From Scortum barcoo (Eukaryota > Chordata > Actinopteri > Centrarchiformes > Terapontidae), in assembly GCA_023238725.1 (NCBI GenBank), contig CM041531.1, positions 26,080,143 to 26,144,142 on the forward strand: a DNA stretch of 64,000 nt, given 5' to 3'. Positions 14,653 through 27,629 of the stretch are shown here, in pieces; the first letter of the stretch is position 1, and the number at the start of each line of letters is the position of its first letter. The translations under genes were made by a program, and so were the position numbers. The notes beneath the pieces are model-generated. The model saw nothing but the letters and a program-made list of their open reading frames with translations, did not search any database and was not told the DNA's origin.

Positions 14653-14782
14653 CCGGCCCGCCCGCAGGCACAGCAGCTGATGAAAAGATTGATTGGAGGA
14701 GGTTAAAAAGTCATCTGATACCGCTGAGTTTGATTTAATGACGTGTTTCGGGATTAAAACCGTATCAGCAGCGGCGGGCCGG
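14653..14782. promoter_or_regulatory. Candidate regulatory block bounded by a perfect 10-bp GC inverted repeat
   Basis: CCGGCCCGCC at 14653-14662 is the exact reverse complement of GGCGGGCCGG at 14773-14782. Between them lie about 110 bp of unique AT-richer sequence with GATTGATTGG and TTTGATTTAATGACG cores, plus partly complementary CTGATACCG/CGTATCAG strings. The block contrasts with its AT-rich surroundings. It could be a regulatory element or a small structured element. Confidence 0.28.
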
Positions 14783-16710
14783 CGAGCAGAGTGTCTGACA
14801 AGGAACAGAGCTGCTTTCTGCTAATCACTATCGCTCCACTTGTTGGGTAAGTTTCTATTACCCTTTGAAATTAAAAAGAGAAAATCTGCATATTTTTCAC
14901 AACAAGCGTCAACGCAGACATTCAGCACCAGCAGCAGTGGTCCATCTGCATTTCCATGGCAACAGTGGTGAAAACAGGAGCAGGCCTCCACTTCTCCCCT
15001 CACGTCAGTATGTATCCCATTATGGTTGTACTGTGCGGACAGAAGAGCTCTGCCTGCTCGCCACAGCTTTATTTATTTTACTGTCTTTCATCTGCAAACC
15101 ACTACCAATCTGCATCAGAGGGAAATCCACTCTGTGTATCCCATAGGTGTCATTTAGGATTGATTCCCTGGAATTAGCAGACGTCAAAGTGGAACCATGT
15201 GGCTGACTGTCTGTCCATCTGTCTGTCCTTAGCAACACCTGTGATAAGACACAGAGAAATGGTGTATCACTGTCTCTGGTTATCCACACTTAAATTATGG
15301 CGTCCTGGGATCCACTGAGAGTTCACCTCTTGAGTGTCTGTCACTGTCTGCTAAACATTAGGGGCAGAGGTGATAATAAGCAAGAAGTAAAATCCACAAC
15401 TACCCAAATCTGAGATAAATGCTTCAGAGGTTCCTGTTTTAAGGCCAGATGAACTATTTTTTCTTCTCTAATGAAGCTTATCCACTTACCAAAAAGAACA
15501 CAGCGTTTGAGATCACTGCTGAATTGCCTTGATTCTGTTTTAATTTTTTTTCCATCCCTGTGGTACAAACCAATAAAATGTCCAATTCCTGCTATAAGAG
15601 ACAGCAGCGTAAACACACTGATCAGCTCTGCTTTATTCTAAATGGGGAAATTTAGATGGACATTTTTGTAAGCATGCTCCTCTGGTTCACATGACCTCCT
15701 CAGAAAAACTGATAAACCAGTATGAATCCACTTTTCACAAAGCAGGAATCCCAGGTCAAACAGAGATAACTGAGCTAGAGCATTTAGGGCCATCATAGAT
15801 CAGACACAGGCCATTATTGATTATCGTCTTTGAGTACCAGTGGCTACAGAGACAGTATGAACGGCGATCCATGACCCTTTGGTTGTCGGGGAAATCGTGT
15901 AACAGCAAAGTAAACAACAGGACCACCAACAGCTTTAATATTGCTGATTTATCCTCACTGTGTTTATCATATGAGTCTCAGCACCACCACAGAAAACCAG
16001 GGAATTCATCATATGGTCTTTAAGTGGTTCTCTTCTTGACTTTTGAAAAGAGCAAGACTTTGAGGCGAAATTCAACTCTAACACAGTGATTCTGCGTGTA
16101 CAATAATTTGTAATCAGCTTGTTAATGACAAAAAAAAAGAGATGTTTTATCTGGTGCTTTTCCTGGGCTCCGTTTGTATCCGTTTGTTGAGCAACATCTC
16201 CATTTTTATTCAAAGAAACTGTATTCATGATGAAAGCCTGAGTCCTGTCATTTCTTTAATTTTGTGTGTGTGTTTTCATATATTGATTTCTGACTTTCTG
16301 ATTAGATGAGACTTTAATGGAAATGGTGCACAGAGACACTGGAAAAGCAAAGCAAGTACAAAATGAACCTCAGAAAAACTGATCTCAAATGAGACCAGAA
16401 GAAATATGAACACCACCACCAGTTCCAACTTGCGTTAAGTGAACATTTATTACTGCAATGAAAACAAATCATTCCAATATTAACATTATGTTCAAAACTC
16501 TGTAGCAGCAGAACGTACTGACAACAATGCGAAATACATTATGAATAAAGTCTAAATAAATTTTTCAAAGTATTTTAAAAGAAAAAAAACATCAATATGT
16601 AGACAATATAGGAACAATTATTGCAAAAACACAATTGTAATTACATTAACACCTCTAAACCTCTTTTGTAATATTCAAATATTGGTGTGTCCTGTACATT
16701 TAGTTTTAGG
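14783..16710. other. No gene seen
   Basis: Unremarkable AT-leaning non-coding sequence. There are no recognisable exons or RNA genes and no clear repeats. Confidence 0.5.
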
Positions 16711-16754
16711 AATTTCTAGCCACCAAATTTCTAGCCACCAATTTCTAGCCACCA
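16711..16754. repeat. Three-copy minisatellite (15-15-14 bp)
   Basis: The unit AATTTCTAGCCACCA occurs at 16711-16725 and 16726-16740. A 14-bp version lacking one A follows at 16741-16754. The array ends directly at the left arm of the hairpin at 16756. Confidence 0.9.
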
Positions 16755-16755
16755 A

Positions 16756-16786
16756 GTGTGTCATGTACATGTAGTACATGACACAC
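16756..16786. repeat. Perfect 13-bp inverted repeat with 5-nt loop
   Basis: The arms GTGTGTCATGTAC (16756-16768) and GTACATGACACAC (16774-16786) are exact reverse complements separated by ATGTA. In DNA this could extrude as a cruciform, and in RNA it would form a stable short hairpin. It directly abuts the minisatellite on its left. Confidence 0.9.
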
Positions 16787-17804
16787 AAACTTAGGTATTT
16801 ATATAACTGGGCATCTAGTTTGTGTGAAGTCATTTCTGCAATATGTAGAAATCATCACTACATGTACACATCGATAAGTACACAACCATCCTTGCTGGCT
16901 GGCAGCACTTTGAACAAGATGGACATACAGTCTGGTGGCTGCAGACGTGACACAGAGCCAATAGTTATCACAGTGGGAAAGAATATGATTACATTTTTGC
17001 CTTGTTATAGGATAAATCAGCTTATATTAACAGTTCCTAAAAACGGCCCTCATTTTTGTCTAGTTTTTCTCCAAGATTTTTTAAGGGACATGGCATCACT
17101 AGGTGTGTTTGACTGCATGAATTTACTTTTTTTTTTCACCACGACATGCAGTCATTCAAGCAGTTCCTTCCTTCATTTGGTTGAAAGAGAGAGCGAGATG
17201 GAGCGGACTGATCCAACATGAAACATCTGCCACCTGATTGATTCCTGAATCAAATTGCCCATAGCAACGGCTCGAGCTCGGGCTTTTAAAAGAGCTATTT
17301 CACCCTAATACATGGCCCATTACCAAATGGCCATTCATCACATTAACCCTACCTCTAGAGAGCTGCCAGTGTCTCCGTCAGTACAGTGCCACAGTGCTTT
17401 CTGTCTCCAGTCAGGACACACTCAGCAGCATGTCCACTTTGCCATGACTGTGTTTACCCCAGGAATACACAAACGCAGCCTGCCGCAGGCTCTATTAACG
17501 AAGCGAGAGGAAACCTCGGCTGATACACTGATTGACCCTCTCATGTTATATACAGTCATACTGAACTGCATGCATGTACTTGTCATTTCACTGGCTTTAC
17601 GATACAGTAGAACAGTTCATTATTATCCACTAAAAGGCAAAATCTTCACACTTTCACATGCAGGTTATGCCACGTGATTTTCCAAATACAAGATACAACA
17701 CTAAAGGTTGGTACTAAATGTTCCAGAGAGGATACAAATGCAACAATCAGCGCACGCACATAAAAACACAGACAACTATATTTTAAAAATTCACAAAAAT
17801 AAAC
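16787..17804. other. No gene seen
   Basis: Open frames of up to 147 codons occur at 16778-17221 and 17312-17677, but they show no domain, no family similarity and no supporting splice pattern. I regard the region as non-coding. Confidence 0.5.
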
Positions 17805-18010
17805 ACTTTCGCCAAACCTTTAATTAGCATGAAGCCGTGTGCTTTAGCTGGAATTAAGGAGCTTCAGGCCCAGCTGTGGTGAGCCTGATTACTTAATAAT
17901 ATGGTGATAAACACAACTATCAATCAAAGCCCCTGACAGGACTTACAATTCAGGAGAGATCAGCCAAAATAAGAGCCGCTGACTCTCTCATTGTGGCGGT
18001 GCGTATGGGG
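17805..18010. promoter_or_regulatory. Candidate conserved non-coding block
   Basis: Contains TTTAATTAGCATGAAGCC (near 17818), GCTGGAATTAAGGAGCTTC and TATCAATCAAAGCCCCTGAC (near 17920), the last resembling PBX/HOX- and TCF-type sites. The sequence is unique, with abrupt loss of this texture on both sides. An enhancer role is inferred from composition and position only, 12 kb upstream of foxf1. Confidence 0.28.
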
Positions 18011-21000
18011 GTGTGTAACAGGATACTCGCTACAGTCAGCAATGAAGTTACTTGCACCAATGTAATGATGGAAAGAAATAAAGTGTCACTTTTATTTACA
18101 GAGCGCAAACTGCAGTAACTGCAGCTGTCTCAAGAAAACAACAGTTGTGCAATCTAAAGTCGCTCAGTGCGGACGACGACAACAACACTATTTTTGAAAT
18201 GCTGGTCTCGGCCACAGTAAACACACCTAAAGCACGTTGAACATATAGTCTCGCTGAGCACAATGTAACACGTGTCCAGTGTGTTTCATACAGCATTGAG
18301 AAGATCACATATTCATATTCATGTCATAAATACATAAATATTATTAGAAAATTCTCAATATAATATTATATTTTTGAGGCCATAAAGTGTTCAGTAACCC
18401 ATTAGGCATATCAGTTATTGTCAATATAAACTGATGCACATGTTGCTGAATCATCTTTATAATCAAGCTGCAGAAAATGTGACGTCAAGACAGTTTAAGG
18501 GAAGAGCATGAAGCCCTAAGCCCCATGTCTATCTCTTTAATATGATCTCTTTTTCTTATTACAGTCCAAGGCTTTGACATTTCTTGTGATTTTGACAAGT
18601 TTCATGTATTTGGAGTTTTTATAAAATCTTTTTCACAAACACAGATATCATTGGAGTTGCTAGCTTATTTTCATAAAATCTCTGTGTTACTTTCATAGAA
18701 TATAAACACAATTATATATTCACTGTTATGATAATTTTATACATTCTCTTTCCTACACTTAGTGCAACTTGGGATATACCTGAGATAAAAACAATGACTG
18801 ATGAGTAAAGTGCTGTAATAATTTATAGACAAGGTGTTTAGTGTGAGCCTTCAATTGTTTGATTACTTTTTTAAATTTAATTTTCTTTCTTAGAAATTTT
18901 GATCTAGTTTTTTTTTTAATCTTGATATTGTACAATGACCAATTTAAGAAATCTTAAAGTTAGGATACTTTTATTGAACTCTATTTTCCATTATTGAAGA
19001 AACAGTGTTTATTATATCACATGCACGTATAATTGCTGTGGGTTTTTGTGAGTTTTTTAGTAACCTTTATTTCTAAATTAAATCGAGCAGTCAGATTCTC
19101 TCCTTGTTCTTACAGTAAGAGGTGTGTTTTCCCTTCCTTAGCGAGAAAGTGGATGTGATTAACACTGTCTATCTGATAAGACTTTCTAAAATGCATTGTT
19201 ATCCCACTTATTATGCATGTTTTATCTCTTTAAACAATCAGCATGGCGGCGGTGGACCAGACACTCACACATTCACCCCTCAGTGACTACCTCTTGTTTT
19301 GGACGTCTGCTTCACCGCTAATGTTGCTGTTTTCTGTTGGTCAAAAGTCTTCGCAGGAGAGATGAAATACACTCAGGCTCTGAGAGGTAAATCACTGCAG
19401 CTCTGGGGGGACTGCAGCTATTCTCTCTCACCTCGCCACTTTTAGCAGACCGTGGCTGATTTCCTTCCTTGCGTGACTCCGGAGTGTAAACACACAGCCA
19501 GAGTGACTCATCACTATTTCTCACTTCCATGGTCTGATATAAACACATGTAGGGGTCAGGTGTCATTTTCAGGTTTCAGGTGGTGGGTGGGTGAGTGGGT
19601 GGGGGGTGGGGGGGGGGCAGCATGTCTCCCCATAAGACATCTTCCATTCTCCAAAGAATTCACAGCTTCCTGTGGCCAAAGCCGCACGCCTGCCCACTCC
19701 AGCCTGGAGGAAGGAGACAGAAAAAACACAGTTAGAAATAGGGTGAGAGAAGGCCAGACAATTTGGGTGATAGATTACCTTTTCTGCCACACTGCTCTTC
19801 AGGAAAATGGAAAAAATGCGTTTGTGTGATGAGCCTGTATCTCTTTTCACCCCACAAACACGACATGAAAAAGATGGAGGGGATAAACTCGGGTTCAACT
19901 TTGTGGCATTAGTGAATGTCATTCTGTTTCTTCGAGTGGCAAAGAGATTTATAAGTCACGAAACCTTGTTTACGCATGCCTGCCAACTTGTCTTTTGGGC
20001 CGATTGGCAGTTTGTAAAAATGAGATGTCTCAGAAAGCCCTGATCAGCACTTTGCCCTGTTAAGGCCTTGGCTATTGCAGGGTAGTCAGGGTGGAAGGGA
20101 GGGATAGCCACTTCCTCTCAGGCCCCAATCTGAAGACGGGCCAAACACAGTCCTACATCAATCACTTTGCACTCCAAAGCTTTCCCAGCACCATTGTTAT
20201 AGAGCAGACCAACGGAAAGAGGCCGGTAGCAGGTGGAAATAAAAAGCCCTTTGACAACTATAGGCTAAGATTCCTCCCAACATCATCACAACATTCACAC
20301 AAGCCAAAGGGAGCTGGCTGCCAGCACCAGGCTGGACACACAACATTATGTCAGCGTCATTCTCACACGCACCCATCGATACATGAACACACAAAGCCAG
20401 CACGGAGACTCAGTGCCAATATTTTAATCTGTGCTGACACATGATGCAGCCATGCACATGCACACACAGACAGACAGACAGGTGGAGGGACACGCTCTCT
20501 CACCAACATGGGTCCTCCTACAGTTGTTAGTACAAACTGTCTTCTTCATAGTGATATTTGCTGGATTGCTCTGTTGAAATGACTTTAAAACTTTGGTTTA
20601 CAGCAGTCAACTGCAATCAGAGGGAAACTAATTCAGATACATTTTCATAAGGGGTGTGAATGAATATGAATGGGAGCAGATAATGTGCTCTGAAAAGACA
20701 CAAACCGCATGCTATTTTTCCGTAGTGATGCTTGTTTAGGTTTCCTGTCACCTGATTGACACAATTTGCCACAAACATCACACCCCTCCCTCTCAGAGCC
20801 ATAAGTCAGTCAGTTCGAAACATACATCACACACACTCGGCTACAGTCAGCGGATCTCACTCTTTGCGGCGTCCACAGAGGATAAACATCCATAAAACCA
20901 TTTTACATTCATATAAAAAAGGCACACTTTATTACTTCAGATCTTAATCTGATTCTGATTTTTTTCTTCAGTATTAAGCAACCCAAGGTGATTTCTGTCT

Positions 21001-21959
21001 GAACTACAGGAAGTGCTAGTAGCCCAGGCAGAGTGACTTTTCATGATTCAGATTTGCCAAAAAAATAAACACAGAGATGTAGATCGTTTTAGATTTGATA
21101 TCCTCAATCATTTTTCATCTGTTTTATTCAGCTGAGTTGTGTTGTGCAGGACAAAGCTTGAATGGTGTTGCACAGTTGTCACTTTTACCATGCAACTTCT
21201 TTCTATTTACAGACACCTCAGACCAACTTTACTTTTGTCCAGGCTTCCTCCCATCACATACAGCCTCTAGTTTTTAAAGAAAAATCATGCAATGTAACTG
21301 GGGCTTGTATTTTCCAACTCTTATCTATTTACACACAGAGCACTACCAGTCACACTAATTTTATTTAGATTCACTTTTTTTTAATTGAAGCAGGATTCTA
21401 ATATGAATCATGGTGTGTTATAAGATTTTTCAGGTACGTGGTTAAAGCATTTATGTTATTTTGTATATTCTGAGATCAGCTAAACTTAAACACACATGAT
21501 GGCAGGAGAAAAACACTGAGCTCAGTAAAATGAAGCAGCATGGCACTGCATTTCTAACAACTTCCGGTGCGTGCCCAGCGACTTCAGGACCAAATTCAAA
21601 TCTCGTGAAACGCACAGACACACGGCAGCTTTGCACTACACTGTTTCTGACTCCCTCATCTTCTTCACCTCCTCGACGAGGCCTTCCCTTGCAGGTTGAA
21701 CCGTGCCGGCTGCAGTGTTAGTGCGTCTCTCTCCGTCCTCCTCCTCCTCCTCCTCTCTCTTCCTGGCACTGCCCACTGCTCCCACAGCTGAACTCCCCTC
21801 TTCAGTCGGGATCATCGGCTAAAGCCTGGCAGCATCACTGTCACATGATGCCCGTGCGTGTGATGCTTCGCTGGGACCCCCCTCCACTCAGGAAATGCTC
21901 TCGGCCTATTTCCCACCCTAGTGTTCCGCTGTGGAGAGCCGGGCATTACAACCGAATCC
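18011..21959. other. AT-rich non-coding region
   Basis: Positions 18,300-19,100 are strongly AT-rich. A G-run tract lies at 19583-19618 and is listed separately. A short (CTC)n tract lies near 21739-21755. No gene was recognised. Confidence 0.5.
19583..19618 (+). other. G-run tract with G-quadruplex potential
   Basis: At least four runs of three or more G occur within about 35 nt, separated by loops of one to five bases (TGGGTGGGTGAGTGGGTGGG, then longer G runs). This satisfies the usual G3+ N1-7 pattern for intramolecular quadruplexes. No gene context is evident. Confidence 0.7.
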
Positions 21960-22400
21960 AGTTACCATCCCAAAGCATTCCTGACTGATTCCAACCACGG
22001 CCTGGCTCTGGGTTCCCACAGACAATGAGGATATGCTGTAATTTCAAACCGGCTGGAGAAATGGGTATCAAGTTGTGAACTACCAAAGCTGTTTATGGCA
22101 GAACAGAGGAGTTTGAGCTCCACAATAGGCAATTACCATGCCCACTCGCCTCCCCCCCTCCCCTTCATTCAATTTGTGGTTTGTCTGTAGGTGGGTTCGG
22201 TTGTGCGCGGATTAAAAATAGCCAACCCAGTCCAGACAAGAGCTGCGAGAGACATGGAACACACATTGCACAAATGATATCTCCTATTGTGGTGTACTGT
22301 TTGGGAATTCTTAATTGCTTTTTCCGAAGCAGCCTGCCACAGGAAAATCCCCCTTCAGAGTCAAGAAAAAAAGAGTTGGTGGGCTGTGCGTAAACACCAT
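21960..22400. promoter_or_regulatory. Candidate conserved non-coding block (two parts)
   Basis: Two unique, motif-rich stretches (about 21960-22140 and 22180-22400) contain GCTGTAATTTCAAACCGGC, GCGCGGATTAAAAATAGCC and GGGAATTCTTAATTGC. They are separated by a C-rich run near 22150. Their texture contrasts with the AT-rich DNA starting at about 22,800. Function is not established. Confidence 0.22.
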
Positions 22401-25179
22401 AGATATTATGTAAACGGGCATGTAAACACGTACGTATAAACCCATGTCGCCCCATGTGCACCCATCAAACCGCCATCAAGGCCGAATCAAAGGAGCCAAC
22501 CTGCAACAGAGCCGGTTGTGGACTGCGCCTGCCCTCCCTCCCTCTCTCTTTTGTGCTCTCCGCTGTGGGTTCTGCTTCAGCTCTTGTTATTGATGTCTCT
22601 CCCTGCATCAGACAGACCATGATGGACCGGCCCTGGGAGGTGTGCAGGGCTGCAGGGTGGGGCAGCAAACAGGCTCCCACTCACTGTGTGGGACGGAGTC
22701 TTCCTAGAAAGGCCGCAGCTGAGCGGAGAGGAGCGGTGAAGCGGCGGGGGAAGCGTCTAAAGGAAAAACTTCATGTGTTTTCACTGGACTTTGTCTGGGA
22801 ATGAAAAACTGGGTAGCAGATGCACAATATGTTTTTTTTTAATTTTTTTTTATGTTTGTTTTAACCATGTTGATTTTCAGAATAATGTGAGCGTTGTCAG
22901 TGCACTGGGATGGTCACAGGAGCAGAAATTATGTGTGCTTTAATGCATCAGATTGAAAAGAATATAAATAAGTTTAACATTACGACTGAAGTCTGCATTA
23001 AATAAACAAACAGCAATATTTATTTGATAAATATGTTATCAGGGAATTCTAATAATAATCTCCCTTGGAGAAATAAAATGATGGAAACTTATCCCAGATG
23101 ACTCTATAAACATCAGTAACAACAAATTTTCAACTATCTGAGTGTCCCAGTTAAAATCTTCCATATTAAATTTGAATTAAACTTTTTCTGTGCGTGCAGA
23201 TTAAACTTTTAGTTTTTAGTCAGATTTCAAGGCCACAGCAGAGCGAAGCCTAAAAAATTAAGGGATGACTAATTCTGTTGTTCAATAGTGTGATAAAGTG
23301 AAATGACTTTATGTCAAAAACTTGAATTAACTTTTATGAATAAACATCTGGGGCAATTATGGAAATAAATACTTTATCATTCTCTCCCTGAAAAAGTCTG
23401 ATATGTTGTATATTTTGTAAATGATAAACCTAAACTAAATATACGAAAAAGAATATCTTCTATTAATATTCAGGAATATTGAAATTTGATATAATTGTTA
23501 AATAATTTCTAATCTATGATGTAATTTTGCTGTATCGACTGAGGATGAATATGAAGTCAAACTGCCCATCAACCAGACATATAACAGCCTACTCTAAAAC
23601 CACAATCACATTTTCTTCTTCATGCTCGAACCTTGACATGTGACCATAAAGTAAATCAAATATTCTCACATTTTTCTTGCTTTAACATTTTGATTGCTTT
23701 ATGCTTTTGGGGGTTGTGTTGTCCCGTCTTACGGAGAAAACAGCTAGCCAGCTTGCTGAAATGTCAATTTGCCACGAACAGGTATTTAAAATCATGGAAC
23801 ATTTTCCCTGCAAGTGCTAACCACATTTGGACAGTTTGGTATTTGTGAAACCTCCGGACCTGCCAACCCCTCCTCGCTGCTGTCCTTCATGTCAAATTAT
23901 GTGGTGCTGCCTGCGATCACAAAATAAACCAGAAAGAATTTCACAAATGGCTTTATTCTTTTTTTTTCATTGTTTGAGAGTTTTCTTTTCGACATACGGC
24001 TGTCAAAGGGGGGATTTTCATCCAGATCTGTCCAAGCCGGCGAACAGTGAAAGAAGAAAATGGCAGCGTGACGACGTGAGTGGGCTCTCTTTAATTGGAC
24101 AGTACAGCACACCAGGGACAGTTGCGGGAAGGCATGTGAAGCTGAGCTGAGGAGGTCCGAGGTTCTCACAATAACGTCTGCGCCTGTGACTCATGTGTTT
24201 TGGCATGATGAGCTCCATATCTGCAGAGCCTCGGCTGCTTTCAACAAAACAAATAAATCCTTTGTGTCGAATCCTCCATGATCTAAGACACAAAAAGACC
24301 AGATGACCGGGAGCTGATCATTTTTAGGAGCTCTGCTTCATTTAAATGACGGATTTCACACATCGACACACAGTTTAAAACCACTTTAAATTTAAGTTCA
24401 ATATGCAAACACACATGCAACTTAATTAAAGGTCTGCGGGATCGAAACATCATCGGTAATGATCGATTATATCCTCTGCTGCAGGTGTGCAGGAGGCAGA
24501 CAGGTGGGCGTATGTCTGTGCGTAACATGTGACACGTGCACTCTATCGACCAATGAGAAATAACAACAGCCACATATTTGGTTCTTTCACTTTACAGTGA
24601 TGAATGTTCACGTTCAGGTACATTTACTGAGGTGTATAAAAGCATTATTAAGGAACGTGGTAAAGTTAAAAGTGCGTCAATCCAAATATTTTTAGGGAAA
24701 AAATAACAGTGACTCATTTTCGTTTATTGTGGCGGGTTGTTTTCAGCTTTATATTATTTTTCTGTCGGTTTTTAGACTTGTTTGAATCAAGTTTAAATTA
24801 TTCAGACTTTTTCCGGTTTGTGAGTTGTTTTTTTGTTTGTTTGTTTGTTTTTCTTGTTTTTTTTTAACAAATGAAATGCGACGACATGTAACAGCAAGGA
24901 ACCACAAACGTTTCTGAGATCAGATTAATACATCATTACATGTCCCAACAGATTGTACGTCCTGCGACAGGACTGAAAAGATGAACTGATATTTCTAAAA
25001 CTCTGCTGAGCCAGACAGCAGCGTCCACACTGCCCACGGAGCCGGTTTGGGCTCAAGGACGCAGCAGTGCGAGTGACTTCCCCACAGAACAGTCAAATAA
25101 AAAGCACTGGCATCGTTGTGAAATCGATGTGAAGAGTAACATTTACACAAACATTTAATCAGGCGACCTGTTCTGTGAG
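22401..25179. other. Non-coding, strongly AT-rich in part
   Basis: Positions 22,800-23,650 are AT-rich with T homopolymers. A (TTTG)n-like tract lies at about 24830-24850. A possible regulatory stretch lies at 24430-24580, with GGTAATGATCGATTATATCC and CGACCAATGAGA, the latter containing a CCAAT core. No gene was recognised. Confidence 0.45.
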
Positions 25180-25400
25180 GGATGATGCGCCAGTGGGACT
25201 ACTTTCCTTTGCGCCTTTACGCACGGCGAGGGCGCGGGTATCTCGCCAAGAAAATTAAAATCTCATCGGTCGCCCTTCATGCTGCAGCTGATTACTGGAG
25301 AGGGTGGTGCCCATCAAACACGCTTCAGCTCCACGTCGAGACCCAGTGCGCGCAATCAGCGGTCTGCTAGCAATCCCGTCCCTTCTCGTTCACATAAACA
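25180..25400. promoter_or_regulatory. Candidate conserved non-coding block
   Basis: GC-balanced unique sequence (for example CCTTTGCGCCTTTACGCACG and GGTATCTCGCCAAG) about 4.7 kb upstream of the foxf1 start. An open frame of 62-74 codons here has no known domain. I favour regulatory DNA over coding, without a conservation test. Confidence 0.22.
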
Positions 25401-26469
25401 CCACTTAAAGGAAAATATACACGGCCACCTACAGCGCAGGGAAAGTGATGAGGGGGTGCCCACCTCGACACTACACTGTTTTCAATTAAGGCGACAATGC
25501 TGAGTGAACGAGAGGCGACACTGCAGGAGACAAAAGAGCCAGAAAAACCAATTAGGATGCACTTTGAAATAATTTGTTTGACAAAAAAATGGAGGCAGTA
25601 AAAAAAGGTGTGTGTGCACTTAAAATGTGTAATTAAAATTATTTCAGATTTATTGTTTCATATTAAAAAATAAACGATTGATTTAAATTGTGTAAAAAGA
25701 ATAAAATAATATATAAGCTTGGCCTGACATTTGTTTTGTCCTGCTTTCTTTAATATAAAGACTAGATTAAACAGATAAACGCACTCTCTGAAATCTGGAG
25801 TTCTTCTGCGCAAAACTGACAGCCTGGTACTTGAATATGCGCGTCTAATGACATTATTCACATGCTCGTCCTTCACACAGTTATTCCCACATAACATGAG
25901 AAAATAAAACAAATGCACTTCAGATAAATTTGTTGCCTATAATATTATCAAAAATTCAAATCTGCTCTCAAACTCCAAACCATCTGCAGGCCCTCTGACC
26001 AACGTGGAGCTTTTGTAATTGGTAAAACTTTTAACTTTTTAACCTACACGGGATTTAAAAAAAATATTTATCGATTTATTTTAAATTGTTAGTTTTAAAA
26101 AATACATTCAACCATTTTTCTCATTCATTCTGAATGAGATCAAAGGTTTTGAGCAAATGACATGAAACGCGTGCGAGTATAAAGAAAAGTGAAGCATCTC
26201 ATTTGCTCTACGGTGTGACCCTCGTGTCTCAGTGTCGCTTTCAAACCCTGATTCAAGTTCAAGGCGGATGAACTCACGGACGGCTGATCGATCACTCTGT
26301 CTCTCTCTCCTCCAAACAGAGTCCCTGCGGCCTCCCGGTGACCCCCCCTCCCCCTGCGGCCCCCTCACACCACAGGGGACACACACTGCTCTATTTCTCA
26401 GAGCTGATCGTTTGCAGAGAAAATGTAACGTGTGAGTTTAATACTTAAACCATTTTTTTTCTGAGTCAC
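25401..26469. other. No gene seen
   Basis: AT-rich from 25,550 to 26,110. A C-run tract lies at 26341-26365 whose complement carries several G runs. No coding or RNA gene could be supported. Confidence 0.5.
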
Positions 26470-26680
26470 TGTGTGGATCGGGCCTCATCTCCCCCAACAT
26501 GCAGCTTAATCTGTTCCTGTGAGGCGAAATCAAATTACACTGCTGACCGCTGCAGCTGCTGGATCTATAATCCGCCGGCTAGATTTGCCTAATTGGTATG
26601 AATAGGCAACAATTTTGAAGTTAACCGTGTCGTGACTTGCTAAGATGATGCAGCACAATGCAGCCCTGTAGTGTCTGTGA
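26470..26680. promoter_or_regulatory. Candidate conserved non-coding block
   Basis: Dense unique sequence including GGCGAAATCAAATTACACTG, GCCTAATTGGTATGAATAGG and TTGAAGTTAACCGTGTCGTG, the last with an HNF1/GTTAAC-like core. It lies about 3.4 kb upstream of foxf1. The enhancer role is inferred. Confidence 0.28.
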
Positions 26681-27629
26681 GAACAAAACCTGTTCATGTC
26701 AAGATGCGAGTGTGTAATGGTGAAACTAATCCTCTTTAAAAAGAAACAAACAGCATCATCAGACTAAATTAGATTAGGCTTGCAAATTCTGAAAATATTC
26801 TGTCTGACAATAATGTTCAGGTTGCTCGAGAAAGAGGCCCCAAATGATATAATCTCGGCCTGATGGTGTGAGTGTGCCACTGCGTGAGAGCTGAAGCAGA
26901 CTGAAGGAGGAATACGACCAATAAGAAATCATTCATGTGTACATTTCTGCAGAGAGTTGCAACAGTGCCATTTATTTATTTATTTTAAAAAGGGGTCCGG
27001 TGCTGGTTTGGGTGCACTAAATAACGCTAAGACGGTCCGGAAAGCCTGTCAGGGCTGTGCACTCTGCGGTGTACCTCCACCTAAGTGGCCGAGCATTCCT
27101 GAGGATGCAGCGCTGTCAAATATTTCACGATGGGACGTCATGGAAAAGTGCATGACTTCGTCTGCGATGGAGCAACGAGGGAGCTCTGACCTCGGGACTC
27201 AAGCCTCGCTGATGACGGAAGTAATGTGCCACCTACGCTGCTGCCGCAACCACTCCTTCTGAGGGAGTAAAATCTTCTTAATTCTTGATATTTAAAAAAT
27301 TAATAAATAAGATTTTGATGATGGAAGTAGATTGTGATATGAAGAGAACACTGGTTATTTCTCACTGATTATTGTTAAATCACTTTATCACTACAATGCA
27401 TAACATAAACTTCAGCAGTATAATAAATAATAAAAAAGAACTGATTATGGAGTTGTTTTTTTAATTGGTGAAAGAAGAATACAGTTGGGAGCAGCGCGTC
27501 GGCATCCAGCACTGGTGATTTGCCCCAAACATGGAGGTAAGTGGCTCTGAGTGGGCGTGCAGGTTTAAGAATACATATGTGCCTATACATGACAAAGAAA
27601 GAATAACATGACATGGGCCGAGTGAGCGT
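26681..27629. other. No gene seen
   Basis: Mixed-composition sequence. The 101-codon open frame at 26957-27262 lacks recognisable motifs and splice support. Confidence 0.45.
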
